DNA of 64,000 nt from Putridiphycobacter roseus (GCF_003234935.1 NZ_QKSB01000012.1:1-64000); one strand, 5' to 3'; numbered from the stretch's first letter, positions 9,933 through 18,118 are shown. A program made the numbers and translations. Notes: a model not told the origin generated them from the letters alone.

Positions 9933-10433
9933 TTAAAGATTCTCTCCAAACGGTCTTTTGATTTCCATTGCTTTAAATTGATTAGCCAGTGCATTCAACT
10001 CACTTAGCTTCCATTTATCGCTCAGAACAAACTGCCTAAACAGTAACTCTTCTTGATTATAAAATAAAACCCTATCGTCTAGAATAGTTACGTTTGTGGC
10101 ATTTCTAATGTTATAAGTCATCTCCTCTTTTACTATTTTAATACGCTTGTGTTTTGACCATTTTATATATTCTATGGAGATATTTTCTGCATTTAATAGG
10201 GTGATTTTAGTAATAAATATTTTAATTTCATAGACTATTATCCCCATTAAAATGGAATAAGTAAACAGCAATAATATGATCTTAATATTATTACTTAAGT
10301 CATGTAGTAGGATTAATAAGGTCCATAAAATAAATCTGGAATAAATCCTTGGTGAAAGCAGTTTCTGTAAAAACCTATTCCGTAATTTACAAGGAATTTT
10401 ATCTACAATAATATGGGCTTGACTAGCGGTCAA
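9933..10433 (-). CDS. Hypothetical membrane protein
   Basis: 166 residues with two closely spaced hydrophobic segments at about 37-80 (ILWTLLILLHDL, then IILLLFTYSILMGIIVYEI) and a charged beta-rich C-terminal half, reminiscent of small bPH-like membrane proteins, though I do not recognise a named family. The only start that gives the full frame is a TTG overlapping the TGA of the upstream gene (TTGA), which suggests coupled translation; no in-frame ATG precedes the second hydrophobic segment. Function unknown. Confidence 0.6.
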   Translation of the reverse strand: MTASQAHIIVDKIPCKLRNRFLQKLLSPRIYSRFILWTLLILLHDLSNNIKIILLLFTYSILMGIIVYEIKIFITKITLLNAENISIEYIKWSKHKRIKIVKEEMTYNIRNATNVTILDDRVLFYNQEELLFRQFVLSDKWKLSELNALANQFKAMEIKRPFGENL

Positions 10434-11527
10434 TACTTCATAAATTTGGTGGTCAATAAATGTTGGTTATTAATGGCTTCCATGCATTTTAATACGTATA
10501 AACCAGGTTTCAATTCACTACATGCAATTACGCTAGACGATCCGGTCAAAACAATTTTCCCCATGGTATCAAAAACAAATACTTTAATAGGCGTAGATGC
10601 GGTTTGGATGTGCATAAAATCTTCCACTGGATTGGGATAAACCAGAACTTTTACTGCTGCATGATGCTTTAATCCTAAAGTAAAAATTGTTTTCCCCCTA
10701 TAAAGCGTTGCTTCGCCAGAACTATGTGTCTCAGATGAAATATAATAAGTATGCGCATCTAATGCAATAATGCCTTCTATTTGAACAGATGCTGTTGTGG
10801 TAACATTGGTTTTTGTAAGGGAACTATTACTAAAATAAGGGGGAACAACTTGGTCTAAAGTAACTAGAAAAGGAGAGAAGGTGTAGCCTGTTAACCAAAT
10901 TTTTTGAGCGGGAATATGGTAACAAGCATCCGTAATTAAACCTTGCACATTTATACTATCTATTTTTGAAATACTATAATTACCAACTTGCTTAGGCAAG
11001 CCATAAATACTGGTCCAGTAATTACCCCAATTTTTAGTAAAAATATACAATGAATCTTGGGAGACTATAAAAGCTTCCGCATCAAAATTAGTACTGAATT
11101 GCGTACTATTAAATTGCGTTTGGTCGGCATATGAAAACTGAATGGTATCGGCTACTACCGTATCATTTGTAGAATTTATATAATCTTCAATACTAATTTT
11201 ATATATGCTTAAATCTGTCCGGTCACCATTATTATTTCCAAAATCACCGACATATATAAAATCAGCATCTCTAGTAATTGCTTCCCAATCGATATTCGAA
11301 GCATTTTGCACCACCACAGTGCGCGTTACATCCCCTGTTGTTGTATCCAGCTCATATAATGCTGCTGCTCCTCCACTATCGTTATGCGTAATTAATTTCC
11401 CTGCAACAAACACTAGTCCCGAAGTTTCTGAAACTTGTGCATTTAATGGCGTGACGGTTACCATGCTTTGTGCCCAAATGGGATAAATACTTAAAAATAG
11501 GCTGGAAATAAAAAACGCTAATCGCAT
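10430..11527 (-). CDS. T9SS type A sorting domain-containing secreted protein
   Basis: 365 residues with a signal peptide (about 1-19, ending near IYPIWAQ). The body has beta-propeller-like repeats (for example LITHNDSGGAAALYELD, TRDADFIYVGDFGNNNGDRT, EAFIVSQDSLYIFTKNWG) like lipoprotein or esterase-like extracellular beta-propellers. The C-terminal 75 residues form a type A sorting domain (VYPNPVEDFMHIQ ... LKPGLYVLK), the signal for type IX secretion and surface attachment. Overlaps the start of the upstream methyltransferase by 10 bp. The biochemical role is not evident. Confidence 0.85.
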   Translation of the reverse strand: MRLAFFISSLFLSIYPIWAQSMVTVTPLNAQVSETSGLVFVAGKLITHNDSGGAAALYELDTTTGDVTRTVVVQNASNIDWEAITRDADFIYVGDFGNNNGDRTDLSIYKISIEDYINSTNDTVVADTIQFSYADQTQFNSTQFSTNFDAEAFIVSQDSLYIFTKNWGNYWTSIYGLPKQVGNYSISKIDSINVQGLITDACYHIPAQKIWLTGYTFSPFLVTLDQVVPPYFSNSSLTKTNVTTTASVQIEGIIALDAHTYYISSETHSSGEATLYRGKTIFTLGLKHHAAVKVLVYPNPVEDFMHIQTASTPIKVFVFDTMGKIVLTGSSSVIACSELKPGLYVLKCMEAINNQHLLTTKFMKY

Positions 11528-12324
11528 AATTTCTCCATTTCCAAAGCATATACCATGGGTAATTTACGGCCCATTTTTTCAATTATATATTTCCCTTTCC
11601 CTATCTCCTTTGTACCCTGAAAACAATCATATGGAGAATAATTATACTCTTTAAACTCCTTCATCTTAAAATTATTATGGAATAGGCTTTGAAAAACATC
11701 ACTTAGTGGGTGGTTCCATGTCATCATGGTTGCTTTCATATCCGCAGCACGATTTGCATAAGTGCCAGTCTCTTCTTCCATAATCGTTTCATCATTAAAA
11801 TAAGAATAGGTCAATGCAGAAAAATCATCATTATACATCCAAACAAAAGGATGAAACTCTACCAATAAGAGTTTACCCCCTGGTTTTGTAAAATGACTTA
11901 CTACAGCTGCCCACTTTTTAATATCTGGCAACCAACCAATGGTGCCATAAGAAGAAAAAACCAAGTCGAATTCATCTTCCAAATGATTAGGAAGGTCGTA
12001 AATATCACTACAAATAAACTGCACTGGCACCCCGGTTTTGAGCGATAAATTTTTCGCCGCGTCAATTGCTTTTGGGGAGAAATCAACTGCAGTAACCAAA
12101 GCTCCTAATTTGGCTAAGGAAATGGAATCTTGCCCAAAATGACATTGTAAATGCAATATTTTTTTACCTTTTATCGAATTTAAAAAAGGCAATTCAATCT
12201 CATTTAAAGAAGTTTGAGTTTTTAAAAAATTTTTGTTATCGTAAAAGTCAGACTGAAGATGTACTGCTACTTTGTTATCCCAAACCCTTTTATTTAATGC
12301 CAAATAATCATCTTCCACTTCCAT
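11518..12324 (-). CDS. Class I SAM-dependent methyltransferase
   Basis: 268 residues with a Rossmann-type SAM fold: motif I ILHLQCHFGQDS near residue 57, the acidic end of strand 2 in VTAVDFSPKAI, motif II-like FDLVFSSYGTIGWL, and the post-II segment KPGGKLLLVEFHPFVW. The target is unknown. First gene of a three-gene run on the minus strand with the T9SS protein and the small membrane protein, joined by short overlaps; the neighbours do not reveal the substrate. Confidence 0.9.
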   Translation of the reverse strand: MEVEDDYLALNKRVWDNKVAVHLQSDFYDNKNFLKTQTSLNEIELPFLNSIKGKKILHLQCHFGQDSISLAKLGALVTAVDFSPKAIDAAKNLSLKTGVPVQFICSDIYDLPNHLEDEFDLVFSSYGTIGWLPDIKKWAAVVSHFTKPGGKLLLVEFHPFVWMYNDDFSALTYSYFNDETIMEEETGTYANRAADMKATMMTWNHPLSDVFQSLFHNNFKMKEFKEYNYSPYDCFQGTKEIGKGKYIIEKMGRKLPMVYALEMEKLCD

Positions 12325-12454
12325 AATACACCTTCCAAAATTTTATTTATAGAAATGAATATAAGGATTTAAATGGAATAAACAGGTATAGCAAATACTT
12401 ACAGGTTTCTTGTTGACCCCAAAAAGAGAAGGAGTTCTTTAAGCATAATTCCTT

Positions 12455-13780
12455 TTAAAAAGTAACCATGGCACCAATTACAATACCATGACTTTTAGCA
12501 GATCGATCAGAAATTGTTTCACCAGGTCCCATGTTTCCGCCACTGACAAAATTTAAGGGTACAAAACCTTCCGTTCTAAAAAACTCTACAAAAATTCTTG
12601 AAGATTCGTTTACTAAACCGGCAAAACCTAAGATATATTGATTTTGAAATTCCCAATCAGATCCTGCATCACCTGCTAAGAAGTTGGAGAACTCCCCTGA
12701 AATTGAGTACACAATATCCTCTGTTTTATCTAGTTTAAAATCATACTTAGCGCCTAAGTCCATGGCACTTACTTTTGCTGCAGCAAACACATCTAATGGT
12801 GGGATTGGATTATGAGTTCCAGGCCATACGTTCACCGTTTTGGTATAACTCCCTTGAATTCTCAATCTATCTTTAATAAAATATTGCCCATATACAGAAT
12901 ATGCTGGATTTGAATCTGCGCAATCGCCAAAATGTTCCACTGGAAAAGAATGGCAATATGCACAACCTAAGACGTAAGAACCACCAATTTTCAACTTATT
13001 GTTATCGTTAAAATTAAAGGAATAATTTACATCCGCAATACCATTGTTAATTCGAGAAGGAACATTGGTTCCTGCAACAGAAGAATTTAAAGCCCTAAAT
13101 TGAGAACCACCTTGTACCGCCATGATGGCTGCATTAAAATTCTTAGTTTTAAATCCCAATTGTGCACCGTACCCTAAAGTAGCAAAAGCGTGCCAAGTAG
13201 TAGAATTTGTAAATGGACTAACGGTTCCCATCTGGCCGAAAGGGCCATCCATTTTACCCAAAGAAAAATAAAACGGTGATTTGTTTAAGTCTCCCAACAA
13301 AACAAATCCCTTTCTCAATTGAATTTGGTTTCTTTCAATAGACGTAATTGTACCTGAACCAAAGCTTTGTTCTGGATTATATAAAAGTTCAACACAAGTA
13401 GTAATCCAACTATTTAATTGTCCCATTACAGAAAAATGCCAAGAATGCAATACCGCTTCACTAACTTCATAACCAATTTGATTACTCGTGGTGGGATGAC
13501 GCATTAAATAACCAAACTTTGAATTTACATTTGATTTTTGATAGTCCCCAATTGCTAGGATAGAAGTTCCAATAGTCAACATTTTATCCTTAGAAGGGTG
13601 CGCTTGACGTTCTTCTAATAAGATTAACTCTTTTCTTAAATTTTGATTTGGATCCAACATCAAATAGGACAATCTGGAATTAATACCAACAAATGCTTTT
13701 TGTGGCTCTTTTTTGATGTCTTCTGATTGCGTAAATCCAATGGTGGAAACAGTTAATAAACAAAACAATAATTTGTACAT
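12455..13780 (-). CDS. Outer-membrane porin-like beta-barrel protein (LbtU-like)
   Basis: 441 residues: signal peptide (1-17, ending GFTQ), a short helical segment containing LRKELILLEERQAHPS, then an all-beta barrel ending in the outer-membrane signature IGAMVTF with terminal Phe. The order of a short N-terminal helix and a barrel containing DLNKSPFYFSLGKMDGPFGQ resembles the LbtU family of siderophore porins, but this is recognition by eye. Residues near 272-276 read CAYCH, a formal haem c motif, with a third cysteine in HFGDCAD. In a barrel loop this is more likely a disulfide or chance, yet it is unusual. Monocistronic. Confidence 0.72.
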   Translation of the reverse strand: MYKLLFCLLTVSTIGFTQSEDIKKEPQKAFVGINSRLSYLMLDPNQNLRKELILLEERQAHPSKDKMLTIGTSILAIGDYQKSNVNSKFGYLMRHPTTSNQIGYEVSEAVLHSWHFSVMGQLNSWITTCVELLYNPEQSFGSGTITSIERNQIQLRKGFVLLGDLNKSPFYFSLGKMDGPFGQMGTVSPFTNSTTWHAFATLGYGAQLGFKTKNFNAAIMAVQGGSQFRALNSSVAGTNVPSRINNGIADVNYSFNFNDNNKLKIGGSYVLGCAYCHSFPVEHFGDCADSNPAYSVYGQYFIKDRLRIQGSYTKTVNVWPGTHNPIPPLDVFAAAKVSAMDLGAKYDFKLDKTEDIVYSISGEFSNFLAGDAGSDWEFQNQYILGFAGLVNESSRIFVEFFRTEGFVPLNFVSGGNMGPGETISDRSAKSHGIVIGAMVTF

Positions 13781-13934
13781 TTTAAATATAGGGTTATTTT
13801 TAACAAATGGGATTTTGTCAAATTTCGCAGTAATATTTTAATCCTTACAAAAAAAATGTTTTTTTAATACACCATATTCCTTTAACACTATTTAACAAAC
13901 AGCATTAAGACCTGTTATATAGTACTTTAACCTG

Positions 13935-15245
13935 TTAATATCTTTTCTTGACAATCTCTACTTTAACGGTTTTATTTTTGATTTTTGCTTTCACACATTG
14001 TGCTGCTAGTTTTTTAGCATGCTGACTTTTAACTGCTGCGTAAGCAAAATAATCTTTGACTTCAATCAAGCCCAAATCCTCTTTTTTCATAAAATCGAAT
14101 TGCATCATAAAACCGACAATATCCATCTTATTAATCTTATCCTTTTTACCTTTTCCAATATAAAAAGTAGTCCATTCTGGCGGATAAATTGCTTTTATTT
14201 CAGATAACTGCAAACTCTTTACATTTTCATCTGTATAATCTAAAATATTTTCGTCCCCTGTTCGAATCATCACCACTGTTCCTTCTCCTTTCATTCTAGC
14301 AGTTCTTCCATTACGGTGGGTAAATACCTCCTTGGTAGTCGGTAATTGATAATGAATTACAGTACTTAAATCAGGAATATCAATACCTCTTCCCGCGATA
14401 TCGGTTGCGACAAGTACATTTGCACTACCATTTCTAAATTTAATTAACTCAAACTCTCTCTGTTCTTGCTTTAAACCACCATGGAACAAAGCATACGCCA
14501 CATTGAATTCATTTAAAAACACTCCTATTCTATCTGCTGCATCTCTGTGATTTACAAATACCAATGCATTTTCCCCTTTTTTCATTCTGCTTAAAATCAT
14601 GACTAATCCACTTAGCTTTTCATCTGCCAAGACCGTCAATTCTTTAAACTCAAAATTTGGTTTTTCAACCGACTGAAAATCGATTGTTTTTAAATTTGGT
14701 AAAGCAACAAAACTTGGAATTTGAATCGCTGCAGTTGCGGAGACTAAGAATTTATGGCTTAAATTTTTTAGTTTTCTCAAAATATATTCCATCTCATTGG
14801 TAAATCCAAATTCTAAGGATTTATCAAATTCATCAAATACAATTTTTGTAATTGTTGCAGGGTCAAAAGTTCTTCTTTTCAAATGGTCATCTACTCTACC
14901 GGGTGTGCCAATTAATATAGCAGGTGGATCAATAAGGTTATTTTGCTCCACTTTAAAAGCATGCCCCCCATAAGCAGTCGATATTTTTAAATTTAACTTC
15001 ATGGCACGCATGACAGATTCAATTTGCAAAACCAATTCTCTGGTCGGCACTAAAATCAGTAATTGGATACCCTCGTCTGCTTTAATACCCGGTAATGAAC
15101 TCAAAAGAAACGCTAAAGTTTTCCCACTTCCTGTAGGGGATAACAATAACATATTTTGGCTTGTTTTACTTGCCTCTACTGCTGCAAGCTGCATGGCATT
15201 TAAGGTCTCAATATTTAGGTTTTTTAATATACTTTGGGTATTCAT
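13935..15245 (-). CDS. DEAD-box RNA helicase with DbpA-type RNA-binding domain
   Basis: 436 residues from the ATG at 15245; a TTG 18 bp further upstream is a weaker alternative. Helicase motifs in order: Q-motif-like LNAMQLAAV, Walker A SPTGSGKT (36-43), PTRELVLQI, GTPGR, motif II as DEFD (DEFDKSLEFGF) instead of DEAD, SAT, FHGGLKQEQRE, ATDIAGRGIDIP and HRNGRTAR. The C-terminal 75 residues (KGKKDKINKMDIVGFM ... EVKDYFAYAAV) match the DbpA RNA-binding domain, which targets 23S rRNA hairpin 92 in the E. coli enzyme. A ribosome-assembly role is therefore likely. Confidence 0.92.
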   Translation of the reverse strand: MNTQSILKNLNIETLNAMQLAAVEASKTSQNMLLLSPTGSGKTLAFLLSSLPGIKADEGIQLLILVPTRELVLQIESVMRAMKLNLKISTAYGGHAFKVEQNNLIDPPAILIGTPGRVDDHLKRRTFDPATITKIVFDEFDKSLEFGFTNEMEYILRKLKNLSHKFLVSATAAIQIPSFVALPNLKTIDFQSVEKPNFEFKELTVLADEKLSGLVMILSRMKKGENALVFVNHRDAADRIGVFLNEFNVAYALFHGGLKQEQREFELIKFRNGSANVLVATDIAGRGIDIPDLSTVIHYQLPTTKEVFTHRNGRTARMKGEGTVVMIRTGDENILDYTDENVKSLQLSEIKAIYPPEWTTFYIGKGKKDKINKMDIVGFMMQFDFMKKEDLGLIEVKDYFAYAAVKSQHAKKLAAQCVKAKIKNKTVKVEIVKKRY

Positions 15246-15302
15246 ACAAACTGGTATTTTCAATTATTTAAAAAGGACATTTAATATATTCTGGCGAATG
15301 CT

Positions 15303-15310
15303 TATCTTTG
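15303..15310 (+). promoter_or_regulatory. Candidate -7 promoter element (TATCTTTG) of the VF530 gene
   Basis: Exact TAnnTTTG only 4 bp before the ATG at 15315, so transcription would begin at or within a base or two of the start codon, giving a leaderless or nearly leaderless mRNA. The -33 region (about 15280) is not a good TTTG match. Confidence 0.5.
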
Positions 15311-15314
15311 AAAA

Positions 15315-15536
15315 ATGACAGATGCGCAACCAAATAATCCTTTACATGGTGTAAAATTAGCACAAATTTTAGATGAACTAGTAGAAAACTATGGTTGGGA
15401 ACATTTAGGCTTCAAAATTAACATCAATTGTTTTAATAGCAACCCTTCTATTAAGTCAAGTTTAAAGTTTTTAAGAAAAACACCTTGGGCAAGAACCAAA
15501 GTCGAGGAACTATACCTAGAGATGAAGGGTTTATAA
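15315..15536 (+). CDS. VF530 family (DUF2132) small DNA-binding protein
   Basis: 73 residues, the normal size of this compact all-helical family. Diagnostic segments are [32 protein letters not shown] and [17 protein letters not shown], which cover almost the whole protein. The family was named from a Vibrio fischeri structure and is thought to bind DNA; the biological role is not established. Monocistronic and divergent from the DbpA-type helicase. Confidence 0.93.
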   Translation: MTDAQPNNPLHGVKLAQILDELVENYGWEHLGFKININCFNSNPSIKSSLKFLRKTPWARTKVEELYLEMKGL

Positions 15537-15595
15537 ATATAAATCTGCATCAAAATCACCTATACTGTTACCTGTAAAAGGAAAAAATTCTTATT

Positions 15596-15613
15596 TCGGA
15601 CAAAAACATCCGA
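15596..15613. promoter_or_regulatory. Inverted repeat, putative Rrf2 autoregulatory operator
   Basis: Perfect 5-bp arms TCGGA (15596-15600) and TCCGA (15609-15613) separated by an A-rich 8-bp spacer, sitting at about -35 relative to the TATCTTTG box of the Rrf2 gene. Position and shape suit binding by the adjacent regulator; no direct proof. Confidence 0.5.
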
Positions 15614-15630
15614 TACTTAATGATTAGTCT

Positions 15631-15638
15631 TATCTTTG
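15631..15638 (+). promoter_or_regulatory. Candidate -7 promoter element (TATCTTTG) of the Rrf2-haemoglobin operon
   Basis: Exact TAnnTTTG, 16 bp before the Rrf2 ATG, placing the predicted start of transcription about 10 bp upstream of the codon. Confidence 0.55.
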
Positions 15639-15654
15639 TCTAAAAATAAGTGCT

Positions 15655-16089
15655 ATGTTTTCAAAATCATGTGAATACGCCTTACGTGCCATACTTTTCA
15701 TCACCCAACAAAGTGAATTAGGTGTAAAAGTAAATCTCACTATGATTTCAAATGAAATTAATTCACCAATTGCTTTTACCGCCAAAATTTTACAACAATT
15801 GACTAAAAATAAGATTGTAAAATCTAATAAAGGACCAAAAGGCGGATTTGAAATTGAACAACAATATTTAAATACGACCTATTTAAGTACCATAGTACAA
15901 ATTTTTGATGGAGACAAATTATACAAAGGTTGCGGTCTGGGTTTGAGTAAGTGTGACGCTAAAAACCCTTGTCCCATGCATTTTAAATTTGTTGCAATTA
16001 GAGTACAACTAAAAGAAATGTTAGAGCAGCATACCATTTCAAGTTTGGTCCAAGCTATGGATGCTGACTTGTTATGTTTAAAAAGATAA
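15655..16089 (+). CDS. Rrf2 family transcriptional regulator (iron-sulfur, NsrR/IscR-like)
   Basis: 144 residues. Winged-helix DNA-binding domain typical of Rrf2 (FSKSCEYALRAILFI at the N-terminus; ISNEINSPIAFTAKILQQL as the recognition region; NKGPKGGFE in the wing). Three cysteines at C93, C100 and C106 (GCGLGLSKCDAKNPCP) match the cluster-ligand pattern of [2Fe-2S]/[4Fe-4S] Rrf2 regulators that sense nitric oxide, iron or cluster status. The truncated haemoglobin gene starts 2 bp after its stop, so the pair most likely forms a nitrosative/oxidative stress module, with this protein repressing the operon through the inverted repeat at 15596-15613. NO sensing is inferred from context. Confidence 0.92.
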   Translation: MFSKSCEYALRAILFITQQSELGVKVNLTMISNEINSPIAFTAKILQQLTKNKIVKSNKGPKGGFEIEQQYLNTTYLSTIVQIFDGDKLYKGCGLGLSKCDAKNPCPMHFKFVAIRVQLKEMLEQHTISSLVQAMDADLLCLKR

Positions 16090-16091
16090 AA

Positions 16092-16496
16092 ATGAAAAAC
16101 ATTGAGACCCGTGAAGACGTATTTAAACTAGTAGATCAATTCTATATTCGCATTAGAAAAGATGATTTACTTGGCCCTATTTTCAATAAACACATACCTG
16201 AAGCGCATTGGCAAGTCCATTTAGAAAAATTGACAGATTTTTGGGAGACCAATTTATTTGGCATACCTAAATTCAAGGGAAGTCCAACACAAGTGCACCG
16301 AAAAGTGGACCAGGCAGCAAATTACAGTATTTCTCAAAAGCATTTTGGACAATGGATGCAATTATGGTTTACTACAGTAGATAGTTTGTTTGAAGGAGCC
16401 CTTGCTGAGAAAGCTAAAATGGCCGCTAGAAAGATGGGTACAGGACAGTTCTTAGCCATGTGGTCGGCAAGACCAAAAGAAACAACAGATAAATAA
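16092..16496 (+). CDS. Group III truncated haemoglobin
   Basis: 134 residues from the ATG at 16092; an in-frame ATG at 16074 overlaps the Rrf2 gene and is less likely. The 2/2 globin fold is indicated by FYIRIRKDDLLGPIFN in the first helices, HLEKLTDFWETNLFG in the distal region, and ISQKHFGQWMQLW with H84 as the proximal haem ligand. Group III is inferred from these segments and from the lack of the Gly-Gly motifs of group I. Such globins are implicated in NO or peroxide handling or microaerobic respiration. Co-transcribed with the Rrf2 regulator and closed by a strong terminator. Confidence 0.92.
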   Translation: MKNIETREDVFKLVDQFYIRIRKDDLLGPIFNKHIPEAHWQVHLEKLTDFWETNLFGIPKFKGSPTQVHRKVDQAANYSISQKHFGQWMQLWFTTVDSLFEGALAEKAKMAARKMGTGQFLAMWSARPKETTDK

Positions 16497-16540
16497 AAAA
16501 GGACGATTCTATTATCCATATGGTTGTGGAATCGTCCTTT
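16497..16540. terminator. Bidirectional terminator between haemoglobin and YwbE genes
   Basis: Perfect 9-bp stem GGACGATTC (16501-16509) / GAATCGTCC (16529-16537), with A run before and T run after, so it can end both the plus-strand operon and the minus-strand YwbE transcript. Confidence 0.85.
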
Positions 16541-16548
16541 GAAAAGTT

Positions 16549-16749
16549 TTAAATTATATTTTTAACGCGCCCTACTTCCCCGGTTTTTAATTGCACTTTT
16601 ATGCCATGTGGATGCTTTGCAGCATTAGTTAATAATCGTTTAACAAATCCCCAGGTCAATTCCCCTGTCTGTTGGTGGTGTTTTTGAACAATTTCTACTT
16701 CACCTCCCACTTTTACATGCGACCGATTGGTACCATCAAACTCTGACAT
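16549..16749 (-). CDS. YwbE family protein (DUF2196)
   Basis: 66 residues, the typical size. Recognised by NRSHVKVGGEVEIVQKHHQQ, TGELTWGFVKRLLTNAA and HPHGIKVQLKTGEVGRVKNI, which match the conserved small-beta-barrel sequence of Bacillus YwbE across its length. The function is unknown. It overlaps the end of the upstream thioredoxin-like gene by 14 bp, so translation is probably coupled. Confidence 0.93.
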   Translation of the reverse strand: MSEFDGTNRSHVKVGGEVEIVQKHHQQTGELTWGFVKRLLTNAAKHPHGIKVQLKTGEVGRVKNII

Positions 16750-17347
16750 TAGGCACTTCTAATTTTAATAAAGTTAAGATATCCTCTATGGTATTTACCC
16801 CTTTATCTTGGTTATACCATACTTGCAAAGCTTCTTTGAATTCGGGGGTTAAGCTACCATGTTCTGCTTTATAATCATTTACCATTTTTGTCGCCATGGT
16901 TGGTCTTGGTCCCCATGTGGCCGTTTCTTCTCCATCTTCAATTTGAATCAACTTTGGAATGGCTTGACCGCCATTGGTCAAATAAGCATTCATCAAATCA
17001 ACATTCGCATCTCTTAACACTATTTTTAATTCTATATTTGGGTTTAAAACAGCTAAAGCATTTATTATTGGTAAATTTTGTGCTGCATCCCCACACCAAC
17101 CTTCGGTAATTACTAACCAGGTAATGGGTTTATTTATCGACTTAATAGCCGCTTCTACAGCAGTTGAAATTTTTGTCGTTTTATCCAATCGCTTCATGCG
17201 ACTGATATTTAGTTTAGAGTACGGCAACAAGGTGTCTGGTCCATTTTCTGTGGTGGACTTACCAGCGGCATATAAATCTATAACTAATTGACGATAATCT
17301 TGGTACGAAATACTTTTTTGGATACTTTCTGTGAGTAATGTGTTCAT
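16736..17347 (-). CDS. Thioredoxin-like family protein with single active-site cysteine
   Basis: 203 residues from the ATG at 17347. A TTG at 17374 is in frame but falls inside the candidate -7 box CAAAGATA (reverse strand TATCTTTG), so it is rejected as the start. The thioredoxin fold is suggested by WLVITEGWCGDAAQNLPII, IELKIVLRDANVDLM and the cis-Pro-like region GGQAIPKLIQIED. The redox motif is WCGDA: the second cysteine of CxxC is missing, so a classical dithiol-disulfide cycle is not expected; monothiol or chaperone-like roles are possible. Forms an operon with YwbE. Confidence 0.85.
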   Translation of the reverse strand: MNTLLTESIQKSISYQDYRQLVIDLYAAGKSTTENGPDTLLPYSKLNISRMKRLDKTTKISTAVEAAIKSINKPITWLVITEGWCGDAAQNLPIINALAVLNPNIELKIVLRDANVDLMNAYLTNGGQAIPKLIQIEDGEETATWGPRPTMATKMVNDYKAEHGSLTPEFKEALQVWYNQDKGVNTIEDILTLLKLEVPNVRV

Positions 17348-17371
17348 TTTTTTATACTTTACTATAGTAGA

Positions 17372-17379
17372 CAAAGATA
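17372..17379 (-). promoter_or_regulatory. Candidate -7 promoter element (TATCTTTG) of the thioredoxin-like gene
   Basis: Reverse-strand TAnnTTTG 24 bp before the ATG at 17347; it decides the start codon because the alternative TTG lies within it. Confidence 0.5.
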
Positions 17380-17530
17380 ATACACTTGCCTTACATTGAA
17401 AAAATTAATAACACAATTGTTAAAATCAATAAGCTAAAGCAGAACAATTAAAATAAAAACGAATACATCCATTTTTTAAGACAGGAATGTTACCTAAATT
17501 AATTTATGTCTTTAGCTAAATTTAAAAGAC

Positions 17531-17570
17531 AAAAAAAAGCCCCTATCTTTAGAAAAGATAGGGGCTTTAA
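17531..17570 (-). terminator. Rho-independent terminator after the SlyD-like gene
   Basis: Perfect 14-bp stem AAAGCCCCTATCTT (17536-17549) / AAGATAGGGGCTTT (17555-17568), with a T run on the minus strand; 19 bp after the stop of the SlyD-like gene. Confidence 0.93.
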
Positions 17571-17588
17571 CTTATTATTTAAAAGTTT

Positions 17589-18092
17589 TTAGTGATCATG
17601 TCCACCTTCACCGTGTACATGTCCGTGCTCAACTTCTTCTGAAGTAGCTGGTCTAATTTCTAAGATAGCACCTTTAAAATGTAAATTTTGTTCTGCTAAA
17701 GGATGGTTCATGTCTAAGTTAATCGATTTTTCATTAATCGCTAATACTTTTCCAGGTTGTACTTGTCCTTCTTGATTTTGCATTGGTAAAATATTACCTA
17801 CTGCTACAGCTTCCATTAATTCACCTTCTTGCATAAACATGTCAATTGGTAATTCAATCAATGCTTCTTCAATTCTTTTTCCGTAAGCGTTTTCAGCATT
17901 AATTCCAAAAGAAAACTCTTCTCCTTCTCCTAACACTGCAACGTTTGCTTCAAATTCTGGAATCATTTGACCTAATCCTGTTAAAAACACTAAAGGCTCT
18001 TTCCCTTCTGTTGTTTCAATTAATTCTCCTTCAACATTGTCTTTATACAATTGGTAATTCAATGAAATTACTTGATGGTTATTATCGCTCAT
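17589..18092 (-). CDS. FKBP-type peptidyl-prolyl isomerase, SlyD-like
   Basis: 167 residues with a SlyD-type FKBP domain: EGKEPLVFLTGLGQMIPEFE and LGEGEEFSFGINAENAYGKR, followed by an insert-in-flap domain and a histidine-rich tail (HGHVHGEGGHDH) that would bind nickel or other metals. SlyD proteins are cytoplasmic folding helpers and, in some bacteria, nickel donors for hydrogenase or urease; neither is seen here. It is the last of three FKBP genes on this strand but has its own -7 box (CAAAGTTA at 18111-18118) and terminator, so it is probably transcribed separately. Confidence 0.93.
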   Translation of the reverse strand: MSDNNHQVISLNYQLYKDNVEGELIETTEGKEPLVFLTGLGQMIPEFEANVAVLGEGEEFSFGINAENAYGKRIEEALIELPIDMFMQEGELMEAVAVGNILPMQNQEGQVQPGKVLAINEKSINLDMNHPLAEQNLHFKGAILEIRPATSEEVEHGHVHGEGGHDH

Positions 18093-18110
18093 TTTTTACT
18101 ATTTTTTTTG

Positions 18111-18118
18111 CAAAGTTA
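18111..18118 (-). promoter_or_regulatory. Candidate -7 promoter element (TAACTTTG) of the SlyD-like gene
   Basis: Reverse-strand TAnnTTTG 18 bp before the start codon; no clear -33 TTTG. Confidence 0.45.
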
